Assembly (NCBI GenBank): GCA_031841125.1
Contig: CM063113.1
Location: forward strand, 27,921,312-27,985,311
DNA from: Acanthococcus lagerstroemiae
Taxonomy: Eukaryota > Arthropoda > Insecta > Hemiptera > Eriococcidae
Reading direction: 5' to 3'
Length of the DNA stretch: 64,000 nt
The translations under genes and the position numbers were made by a program. The stretch's first letter is position 1. Each line of letters starts with the position of its first letter. This document shows positions 46,958-58,900 of the stretch, piece after piece. The notes below the pieces were generated by a model. The model had not been told where the DNA came from and made no database searches. It was given only the letters and a program-made list of their open reading frames with translations.

Positions 46958-49900
46958 GTAAGTGTGCAGTGTGGCCCAGCCAGACATAGTCGGCGTCATG
47001 CTGTGTTCCAAAAAATTACTAAATTATCCATTTTCGAACAATTTCAGGAAGATATCCAGTAAACAATCAAACGATACCACCGGTCCTAAACAAACTGTTG
47101 ACAAGAGCTTGAACTCCAATAATATACCAGTTCATCTGAGTAAGTATTCTACAAAACTTCTGGATCACCAACTTTTATTGCGCACAGCTGATGCACGGAG
47201 TTATCACGGTGTCATCAATGAACTCTTGTCTCCAGTGCACCTGTTCCCAGTAATGAGTGTTGCTCGTGGAGAAATACGTGTATTCTAGCTCGGCTATAAT
47301 TGAATTTGTAATCCCCGACTCATGAAACAGTTGCAGGATATTTTTCAAGACTTGCCTTTTTGAATTGGAGTCTAGGTAATTTCTCTTCCGCTCCAGCTCA
47401 TATCAGGTTGGCCCGATCAAAATTAATTTTGTGTTTCTCAACTTCCATGACGAGTAGAAGAGTTACATCGTTCATGAAACTGTATTATATTTCTATAATA
47501 GGCTACCTGATCAGTTTCTGTGCTGATGTACTGTTGATACAATTCCAGTGCCCTCGTTAACTCCAAGCAATGATTCTAGGCAGGTAAATGCGTGATATAG
47601 TTGAAACTGAACTATGTTTTCATTTTCAGCAGATTCAAAACATGAATGCCCAGCGAATCTGAAGAACTCGAAAGCAGCTTGCCTGGCTTTTTATGATTCC
47701 GAAGTTGATTCTCAAATAGACAAGTAATAACCTTGAAAAATTATGTTATAATTTAATGGTTGACTAGTGGTCGCGGCTTAACAATTCATTAGAAATGGAG
47801 AGTACTGTGAAGAAGCTGATGTACTAATGTGCATAAATTATTGTTGGAAAAAGAAAACTAGAAGCCACAAAACCGAAAACAATCGTGTTAATTGGATGGA
47901 AAGTTGTAAACAGTCTTGATGGTGGATTTACATTCGAGTCGGCGACATGTTGCGGACACACTTTTAGCATTGAAAAGCTTGTCCGCGACGTGTCGCCGAC
48001 TCGAATGTAAATCCACCTTGACTATGTTCCCTTTTTAGTGCGTGGATCTAGATCCTTGTGTTTCTTCAAGTTTTGGTGAGATTACTTCGGGACTTTGATC
48101 ATTCTTCCTCTTGCAAGCGAATGCTCGGTTGAAATAGACCTATTTGATGGCGTTATAATTTGGTTAGTAGAATTGAATTGCGTCGTACAAAAACTTGAGT
48201 TGCATTTGATTCGAAATTTTGCCATCTTAATTCTAGTTCCCACAGTAGGCGGTATCTCACAATCTCACTATTCGTTTGGCTCGTATTCTTCGGGATTCCA
48301 ACGGTTGACTCTCATTAGTAAATTGCAGAACCCTGTGACGAATTAAAAAGTGATCAAAAGCAGAAACGTGCGCATGGCTCTCCCAGTCCAACTTCATTGA
48401 GTTTCTGATTGATAATTTCTTGAAAATCAGTTTGCCAGTTTGCAATTCTGTTTCATTGGACTACCGTTTAGTAGTGTGCTGATATGAACTTTAGTGCTTT
48501 GAAAGAATTGGTGCCTACTTTTGTATATTTCGATGGCTGCTCGGATTTTACTCTATAGTAGGTAGTATGATGACCTGATACGATATTCGAAAGGGTAGTT
48601 TCCTGGGCCGGGGGTGCGGTGTCATAGGGACCACTTTGGCATGCGAGCATCGCCATACGTCCCACCACACCAGGTGGTAGTATGGTGATGTTTGATTTCT
48701 AAATTATAAAATTAATACACTTTTCGTGAAATTTCAATGGGTGCTCACTCCAGCCTCGAGCCGGTACTTAAGTCGACATCAATGATTGTTGGTTACGTAT
48801 CGAGAAAAAGGGCCAGTAAGTGCTGTTAGGATAACAAATCAGTGGTCTTAATGATAAGAACAGGATGCACGATTCAGGTTTTAATTACCTATCTGAAAAA
48901 AGAAAAACTTGATAACACAGGGACGGATCATGTGTAACACATTCTAAAGACGTTTGTTCGGGACTATTATGATATTCTTTAATTTGTCGATAAACATTGG
49001 AACTCATTATATAAATTGCCTCGCTGTCAGTGTAAAATAATCGTTGCCAGAATGTTTATGTGGACAAGTTATTTATCAGCCCTTTTCTTCGTTCTCTGAA
49101 TTGAATCGCGAGATAAAAGCTCTAGGCTGGTAGATGATTCATCTTACCTTTGTAAATTTGTTTAAAAGAAGCACTGTCAATGAGTAGTAAACGTAAATCA
49201 CATTTGTTAATTGTTATGTGGTTATCTCAATCGTGAATACAAATTCGTTTGTTATCGTTGTATTGCAACTTGCATGCAGAAATGTGCCAATAGTTTCACA
49301 AGTAGGTATTACATGTATGTCCGATACTAGCGAATCTTCTATTATTGATTAATGTTATCAGAAATTTCATACAGACATCGGAATTCTAGTCGTAGTTCTG
49401 CGGTAAACTTTCTACTGGAGTGACCTATCTTTCAGTCGGTGTATTATCACGCATTTCTGACAGCGAATTGAGACTTGAAGGTTATAAAAACAGTTAATGA
49501 AATCCACCGCTGTGTTCCTCTAGAAACTATCATCCAAAAGTTGAGAGAAAGGCTAGGATGCTAAAAATCTTAGTCCTTAAGCAGTATTTTGTATTCTGCT
49601 CCTAGCATTTGTGTATCCATTTTCTTCTATGTCACTTGTGTGATTCCTCATTTCTCTTTTTCTAGAAAGTGCGGAGGGTATTCGTCTTGTTAGCCTCCAA
49701 GGTCACCAGCATCGATCTGCAAACTTCAAAAGTAATCCTGCCAGCCAGTGCCTCCAATTTTCGGTCGAATATCCGGATTTATTTTGCTTTCTAGCCAGTC
49801 CACGGTCCGCACTTGGCGCTGTGTGCTTTCCAGTCTTTCTATTTCATTCCCAACGTAGACGAAAGTTTCATTTATGTCTGTTCTTACTCGCTGCTTCACA

Positions 49901-52900
49901 CTCATCGTATCCTTTATGTACCTTTGTGTCCACCTATGTACTTGTCTGTTCAGTTGTCTGGCTTTTTGTCTGTTTGCCTTTTTCGCTGACTGCCTTCTGT
50001 ATCTACCAGTTTGGTGTTAGATGCTTCTAGTTTTTCTCGGAGAGAATGGTCGGATGCAAGGAGCGGCGTAACTAGGATTTTTTAACGGGGGGGGGGGCAG
50101 AAAGGGCCACGAATTTTTGAAGGGGGCCCAGTTTTAAAAACTTTCGCTTTATTTTATCTAATACTATAAATTTTACAAAATTTTCAAATTCAGTGGAGGG
50201 GCCACAGGGGGGCAAGATTTTTTAGGGGGCCTGCCCCCTGGCCCCCCTTGGTTACGCGCCTGGATGAAAGCAAGAGAGAAGTGAAAATAGCTTCTCTACG
50301 TACCTAGAATAGAGCGAGCTAAGAGACTTTTTTTCCAAAAAAAAGGACATATTTAGGGCAAATATAGATTTGGAAGTAAGATTGAGATTTCATCGAAAGT
50401 ATATTTGGAATGTATGGATATGAGATCTGGACAATAGAAACACTAGAGGGAAAAAAGGATAGAAACTATTGAAATGTGGTGTTAGAATGTTGAAAATCAA
50501 ATGGATAGAAAAGATCAGGGACGAGGAAGTACTGAGGCGAGAATAGGAAGGAAAAGAAAAATTTGATGTATAATTGTAAAGAGAAGAGTTAGAATGATGG
50601 GTCATAATATAAGACATCCAGTGATATTGTTAATGGTTGAGGGAAAGAATTGGAAAGAAATCGAAGAATGGACTATGACCAGCAGATAATGAAGTATACA
50701 ATGTGCAAATCTTTCTCAAAAATGAAAAGATTAGCACAGGAGAGAGAAAAGTGGAGACATGCAACATACTAGTTGAGAGACTAAGAAATTTACTATCGTC
50801 ATGTTCTAACAATCTGGACTACGCCCTACTCTCCCCAGGAAAATGCCGGTTGGGTTGCTTATCAAAAACCTGAAACATGGCGGAGACCAATTTGTTATTA
50901 CAGACTTTGAGACTGGTAGGCTAATAAAATCGTCAGCTGTCTTGTTAGCTTGGTAGGCAGACGGCCATCCTCTTCCCTCTGGCTAGAAAAACAAGGTTGA
51001 AATCTGTCTACAGCTCTCTATATCTTACATCGAATTGTCTGTATCTGTGTGCCAAGTAAATCCAGAACCGAAAGCCAGGATTTCTCGAACTTCTAAATCG
51101 AGTATTCAGTGTTTACGTGTCTGCCTGTCTAACTAGCTAATATATTTGCCTCTTTCTTCTCTGGTTGTCTGTCCTCTAGGTTTTTATATCCTGTCTCTTA
51201 GTTTGTTTTACTGCCTCTTATCTGCCGGTGTGTTTGTCGTCTCTACTCTACTTCCTGAGAATAAATGGAATTAAATGTACGAGGGTCCTTCAATAAGTAA
51301 ACGGGAAAAGTGAGCTGGAGAGGGAACTATTCGAGATACTGGTTTGGTAAAGGTATTGTTGGGTTGGTATGAGTCTTAGGTTAACATATGTGCGGTTGTT
51401 TCGATGAAATGGCTCTTCGATTACATTTCAGTGATCCAAAACCTGTGTAACTTCCACTGTGATTCGTTTTTTGCTTTCCGAAAATGTTAAACCATGTGAA
51501 ATATACCGCAGAATGACTGCACAGTATGGTATTTCATGTATGAATTCCGCAAGTTTCTATTCCTGGGTCGATAAGTTTAAAAATGGGCGTCAAAGTTTGG
51601 ACACGAAACAGCGCAGTGGGCCGGCCAATGGAGATTTCAACTTCAGCGTTGAAAAAAAAACTTAGAACGGCTAATTTTGGAGGATCGTCGGATTACTATC
51701 GAGGAAATATCATCCGAATTAGGTGCTAGCGTCGGTACAATGCATAAAATTATTCACGAGACCCTAAATTTAATTTTCGAAAAACATGCGCCAGATGGGT
51801 TCCCAGACACTCGCCATACCACGGAAATTTTGGAAAAATTGGGCTGGGAGGTGCTCCCACATCCCCCTTACAGCCCTGACCTAGCTCCGTGCAATTATCA
51901 CCTTTTTGGACCACTGAAGAACTTCTTACGAGAGCAGATTTTTGAAGACAACGAAGACGTCAAAAAAAAATGTCGGATTGTGGCTCAGACGTCAACCTAA
52001 AGAATTCTGTGCCAACGGAATACGAAATATGGTATCGCAATGGGAAAAGTGTATTTGTTTAGAGGGGGATTATGTGGAAAATTGACTGTAATTTCATTAA
52101 AATATATGCATTTTTACGATTTTTATGGCAATTTCCCGTTTACTTATTGAAGGACCCTCGTAATGACACAGGGCTCGAAAGCAAGATCTCCTGAGACTGA
52201 CAATCAGATGCCTCTGTGGATAAATAGAAATAGACCGAGAGAAGGAACGAAACCGAGGAGTGTAGTTACGAAGTAGTTAAGGAGGGAAGCCCTTCAGTGA
52301 TTCTTATTTCACCAGTTTAGTTTTATAGAGTTGCGATGATTTCATTTTCGGTTCACAAAGCAGTTTTTATAATCCATTGACATTGTTTCTGCGGTCAGAT
52401 ATGTTGAACTTATCTGTTTCTTTCAAGTTCGTCCGATCATTTTGTTTTCAATTTCCAACATTTTGCTTGCTGCAGTTAGCTACTTGTGCTGTGTAATTGA
52501 GGTTATATTGAATAATTATATGTTTCTAGCATTACAGCTCGAGCTTTCCATTCGGAAATCTATTATTGTAGTGTACCAAAGCGCTGAACTTCGATTCAGA
52601 GTCGCACACTATCTGCAGATGCTGACTTCATGTGCAAGATCTTCTGTAAATGAAATGGAGAACCTCGCTTTAGAATTGCTATTGTACGGACTACTTACTG
52701 TTTTTGAAAGGATTCCATTTAATCATTATTGTTGAAGTGGTTTACTGCTCAGATTTAATCTGCGATGTAATCGTGTTTCACATCTGACCTCTTTTCTGTT
52801 GATTGTGTTCCAGGAATTCTCATTACGCGCCTAATAAACCTCGTCGCCATTCTGACTTGGAGAATAGTCCGCCTATCAGCGCTCACCCTGGGTTAGTTGC

Positions 52901-55900
52901 TACGAAACCCGGTGCCAAGCAGACGGAACCGAAGAACCAGCCTTTGAATGAGGAGAAAGCTGGCTTAAAGGGGGCCCAAAAGGAATCTTTTTTCCGAAAA
53001 ATTCCGCCGACTAGTGAGCAGTATCGTAATTTCTGTATGATGCCTACTGACAGATCCCGAGTTGGAGTGCACCCGCTAAATCCGAAACGACAGGGCAATG
53101 CCAACTCCCAGTTGGCGAAAACTCGAGAACGTGATACCATGTTATCTAGCGTTGCCGATTTACCGCGAATAGTCAGTGATATGAAAACCACGACTGTACC
53201 GTCTTCGGACTGGCAGCACACCGCCGGCACGACATCATCGCGCTGTTCTGATAATCAGCCTGAGTACGACCCGCGCCATGAAGACACCCCACCATGCTGC
53301 TCAGACCAAACTCCTCATGATTGGCCCTCTTCGGTTAGGCAGCGCACCATCAGCCGTACGCCATCGTGTTCAAATGATCAGACTGAACGTAGTCCATCAC
53401 CATCAGACTCGTCGTACCGCGGCGACCCTCCACGATGCTCGAACCGGACTGCCCAGAATCCTCCATCTTCGGTTACGCCGTACACCAGCCATGCGGATGA
53501 CAATAACAACAAAGCAGATATCGCTGCCGGGAAGAATGCTTTTTCCGTAGAAAAGAGTACCCTGAATCCGAATGTGGCCTCATTCGTCCCCGTGTATTAC
53601 GCTAGCCCAGATTACGCGACGATGGTCGCGAGTCAGTCGGTGACACCGAGTGCTGTGTTCTGCATGGTTCCGAACAATGTGTACGTGAATTCCCATCCAG
53701 TATCGGGGCAGCTGATGGCTGTTTCCTGCCGCTTCAAACCAGCAGCTATCCGGGCAGTGTGCGGTTGCAGCCGGCGTCCAAAATACAAGCTCGGTTGAAG
53801 AAGTGCCTGCTAAGGAAAAGAGAAGGACTCGGGTTGGTTACGTGCTAAACCGTAAACCGAAGGAGGCGAAGCCGACAAAATCGGGACCCAGTACCGACGT
53901 TACGGTTTTGAACGCCAAGGCGAGCGTCGATACAAATTTGGTGAAAACACTGGATGAGCTAGACGCTATGCGTTTGAACAGCATGCGGAAACCTGTGTAC
54001 TGTGTAGACGAACCCCGTGTATCGCCGGACATGCTTTCGGTTGGTAGTGGCGGGTTTAGAGATACAAATACGAATGTTCCAACGGCGACAGTCCAGCCGA
54101 GTGGTGCTGTCGAAGCTAATGCTAATGCTGTGTATCAACTACCGGACAAAGTTTCGCAGTTAATGTTGCCTGCTGTGGATTACACGCCAGTCTGTCCTGA
54201 TCACCTCGAAAAAGGTGTTGAAACAGCGCCGAATCCGCTTTGGTTTTATGGCCACCCCGCGGAGACGAATGGTGGTGCGTGCACGCCCGCCTTACCAACG
54301 GTTCAAATTCTTGACGAAAGCAATGCTAATGAAAACCCAATGTCGAGACAGAAACCCATTGAACGGAAAACATCGTGGCCGAGGAGGGAATTATCAACGT
54401 ATCCTGGAGCTGACGACGCTCAAAAGCGTGTTGTGAATCCGTGCGCCGACGACAATCCGTATTGGATACATCGTGAAATGTCGAACCGACCTGAACAGCA
54501 GTATGCATCGTTTCCGCCGAAGACCTTCGATCAGAGTCAGATTGATTTTAAGAATGCAAATTCAATGACCATCAATGTGAGGGACGATTTGTTCGTTGCC
54601 AAAGATATCGCAAACAACGTATCCTTTTTATCTGTTATGTAGTTTCAAGTTTATTTTATGAATAATCATGGTGGTTGAGCGTGCCTCGGTGCATTCATTG
54701 AAGAAGTGAAGGGATGGGTAGCTGGAAATAGAGTTGTTTAAATTGAAGGCTGGAATACTGAGGATGCACTTGACATGGAGTAAAAATCCTCGGTAAACGA
54801 TTTGTTTCAAAAGCAAGTATTATCTGACGAATTATATTCAAGCCCTCTTCTAGTTATCATCAGTCGTAGTACCTCGAATGGACATCGTGACTATTGTACG
54901 CTCTCTGATATTCTAATCAGCTCTCGCCATTAATCCCGGTCTTCAGTATAACACTCACTGATTGGACAGACTACACAACCACAGACAACCAATAGGAACA
55001 GACCGAGATAGGTTTTACCATACGGTACAACACACCACTATAAATACAGGACGACAAAGAGAAAAGGGTTAGGGTACTCCATTGAAGATGGCATAGCAGC
55101 CGAAAGTGCTCTGAACTACAGAAGGAACAAATTGTGAATTGGCATACCCTAAATATAGAACTTATTGTATTATCTTTCGAATGGTAAACATTTCCAAGTT
55201 CCTCAGTCAACTACTCAACCACAGAACCAGAAAATGTAAAGTGATAAAGGATTTCCCGGTTTGTTGATAAACATAATTTTTTTGTTGGCTTACTAATTTG
55301 GCGATTTCGGCTAGTTATTACATGAATCGATAAATATTATTAAATCGATCTTCTTTCCGGTTATAATAAAAACGATTTTCTAGGTTGACTGGAATGCTCT
55401 TTGTAACAATAGTTTTGGTTAAAAAAATATCTGATGGTATCAAGCCACCCCATCTGACAGTACAATGATATTAACATTCTTAGTTTATGTCAGAAATTAA
55501 AATGTTCGTGCTCCTTCTTCAACATTGTTGACATAAATAGGTGGTTTGTACTATTTTGACCCACAACTGTTACTTATGTCGACAATCGTTGTTGGCATTA
55601 GGGTGGATCATCATACATAGGCTAAACAAATTTTTCGAATTTGTGAGCGCGACCTAGTTGAAAAGTTGCCTTTGGTAAAAAAAAAATGTATTCTAATTTT
55701 TTTTTTAATTCGTAAATTTTTGCTAAGGGATTTGTCCTTGAATTTATAGGTATGTACAATTAGGTTGAAAACTGAATGTTACGCAGCGCCTTGAAAATGC
55801 AGATTATGCAACATTTTATCATGACTTCATTCATAATATTCATCGGGAACTTTAAATTAGTTCATATATATAAGTTTTGTGTATCACTGAAATTGAAAGC

Positions 55901-58900
55901 GCTAAGGTACTTACAATACTTTGTTGCTTTATAGCGTCTTCAGTATGGCAGCTAGGCAAAATTCACATGTAACCCTAACAGTAGTAATGATTGAGATCTA
56001 CAAAATGAGTTATGTACAAATTTTGCTTACCTGCAATATTGAAGGTGCTAAAGCACTTACAATACTTTTTGCTTTATAGCATCTTCAATGTCACAGACAG
56101 GCAAAATTTGTATATGAAATAAGTTGAAGCTTGCGATGAATACTATTAAGGTCATGTGAAAATTTGGTTCGTCTCGCATATTGCAGGAGGTAGATCATTG
56201 AATAAAAGCACTGGTAAAAATTAAAACTGCGGAAGAAAAGCAGTATGGTTTAAGATTATTCTTACGACCAAATATTGATAGAGGTTCATCTTTAGACTAA
56301 ATAGAACGAAATTAGACACAATGTACTTTATAACTAAAATTCGAAAAAAATTTCTAGTCCATGTATGATGATCCACCCTAATGTCAACAACGGTTGTTGA
56401 TGTAGGTCAAAATAGTACAAACCACCTATTTATGTCAACAGTGTTGAAGAAGGAGGACGAACATTTTAATTTCTGACATAAACTAAAAATGTTAATATCA
56501 TGGTACTGTCAGATAGGGTGACTTGAGACCATCAGATATTTTTAATCAAAACCATTGTTACAAAGAGCATTCCAGTCAACCTAGAAAATCGTTTTTATTG
56601 TAATCGGAAAGAAGATCAATTTAATAATATTTATCAATCCATGTAATAACTGGCCGAAATCACCAACTTGGAAAACTAACAAAAGAATTATGTTTATCAA
56701 CAAACCGGGAAATCCTTTATCACTTTCCATTATCTCTGATTCTGTGGTTGAGTAGTTGACTGAAAAACTCAAAGTTTGCAATTCGAAAGATAATAAGTTC
56801 TATATTTAGGGTGTGCCAATTCACAATTTCTTCCTTCTGTAGTCCAGAGCGCTTTCAGCTACTATGCCATCTTCAGTGGAGTACCCTAATCCTTTTCTCT
56901 TTGTCGTCCTGTATTCATAATGGTGTGTAGTACTGTATGGTAAAACTTATTTGGTGTGTTCCTATTGGTTGTCTGTGGTTGTGTAGTCTGTCCAATCAGT
57001 GAGTGTTATGTTATTAATTGGAATATGTTCTCGTTTTGAAAGTTGGTTGTTGTGTTTATTAGGTCCTTTTGTTTTGTTTTTGCCTTTATTATCTCAAGTT
57101 GGTCCTTTAACTTTCTTTTTCTTGTGTTGTTTTCTGTGTGTAGGATTTTGTACTTTTCTGTCAACTTGTGGTTGTTGTGTCCCTGGTCATTGCAGTGTTT
57201 TCCAAAGAGTGATTTGTCATCCTTTAGCTTCTGCGATTTTTCATGTTCTTTTATTCTAGTTGTGAATTTTCTGTTATGTAGGTCATGTCACAGTGTTCGC
57301 AATCTAGTGTGTAAACTCCGTTGCTGGTGTTCTTTTCTCTGTGTTTCTGTTTTGTCATTGCTTATTTGTTTGATCAGAGGTGGTCTGTTTCTGATTCCGA
57401 GTTTTATCTCGTATTGGTTGAATATTTTCTGTATTTGGTACGTATATGCCCCTGTGAATGGTATTGCTCCTGCGTATTTGTATGTTTTTGCATTACCGGC
57501 ATTTTTAAGGCGCTGCGTAACATTCAGTTTTTAGCCCTAGAGTACATATTAACTTCGGAGGACAAATCCCTTAGGGAAAATTTACAAATTTGAAAAAAAA
57601 TTTTAGGACATTTTTTTCACCGAAGGCAGCTTTTTACCTGGGTCGTGTTAGATATTTCGAAAAAAAATTTGACGATCCATCCTAGTCGACATGTTGATAA
57701 CCATATCTACATAGAGTGCAGTTTATTGGTCAGATGTATTTCGAGGGTGTCAACACATCAGTAGCCGACCACTGGCAGTTGGGGAAACCCTAAAAAACTC
57801 GTTCATGAGCTACTTGAGCTGAAGAAGTCGTTCTTCCTTTCAACCAGACTTGAAAACAATATTATTTGTCTTAGATGTCGGAGAGGTGTTCAGGATTAGC
57901 TAGTACATACGTTAAAATTGATTCTTTCAAGGCGCTACTTAAAATATGCTCAATTAAAGTGCTAACTGTTTGCAACTTCATCTGAGTGGGACTCCATATT
58001 CATTTCTAGATACATCACTGTTTCTGGAAACTACCGAAAATATATACCGTACCTTTGTTACGTGCGTCACTCCACACTTGTATAAGTAAAGCGCGTTCTC
58101 AAAACGCATTTTGCAACCCACTTTCATATAATATTGACTTGGCTCACATTCATGTACATGGCCTAACACGTTTTCGTGTGTATAAGCTGCGCTAAGTCAA
58201 CTAATCCTCGACTATTCCTTAACAAAACTAATCAGTTACCTCAACCAGTGTTCGTTCAGCCTGTACAGATGAACACAGCCGTGGAGCCGGCGTATGTTCA
58301 ACCGTCGTGCGATAACTCGGGATTAGTTCTGCAGTCATCGATTCGCGACACGATGGCTCTCATGCAGATGTGTGCTGGTTTGGAAAACATGACGCGCGGC
58401 ACTGCGGCACCACCGCCGTTGAGTGGAGTAAGTAGTCAGCCACCCGTAGCTGGCTCTGCGTTACCTACCGTTGGTCGGGAACAGTCGGTGTCGCACTCTG
58501 TACCCTTCCGGCAGCATTCAAACAGCGAACCTTTACCGACGAATGTAGCTCCGCCCCATCAGGCCACTGGTTACCGAGAATCGAATTTCAGCCAACGGTA
58601 TCCTGGCACAGAGAGACCGCGTCAGTCATCCGAAGAGCGCCCTAATTGCGGTCAAGAATTGAACGGAGCTGCGCCGGAGTTCGCTCAACGGTTTTCCGAC
58701 CCCGAGAGGTCGCGCCAGCCTTCCGAAGATCGCCCTAATTGCGCTCAAGACTTGAACGGAGCTGCGCCGGAGTTTGCTCAACGGTTTCCTGTAACCGAAA
58801 GGCCGCGCCAACCGTCGAAAGATCGCTTTGAATACGTTCAAGAGTCGAGCGGAGCTGCGCCGGAGTCTGCTCAGCGGTTTCCGGGTACCGAGATGCCGCA

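Larger units (their letters stand above)
47724..52813. other. Intron of the novel gene, 5.1 kb
   Basis: The intron contains a 97-bp hairpin MITE (47,921-48,017), a dispersed block at about 48,600-48,665 related to 36,285-36,345 (gggggtgcggtgt, catcgccata), a hAT MITE (50,061-50,262), an RTE-like C-terminal remnant (50.33-50.78 kb) and a mariner (51,280-52,160). No gene was seen. Confidence 0.8.
54619..58235. other. Last intron of the novel gene, 3.6 kb
   Basis: Mostly a compound Penelope-like insertion: a 2-kb inverted repeat (54,948-57,009), a GIY-YIG coding remnant (57,006-57,535, minus) and a leader segment (to 57,690). The last 550 bp (57,690-58,235) shows nothing recognisable. Confidence 0.75.

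Noticed and set aside
57043..57534. 163-codon hydrophobic + strand ORF
   Set aside because: It lies exactly opposite the minus-strand GIY-YIG remnant. Its Phe/Leu/Cys-rich composition is that of an antisense shadow.
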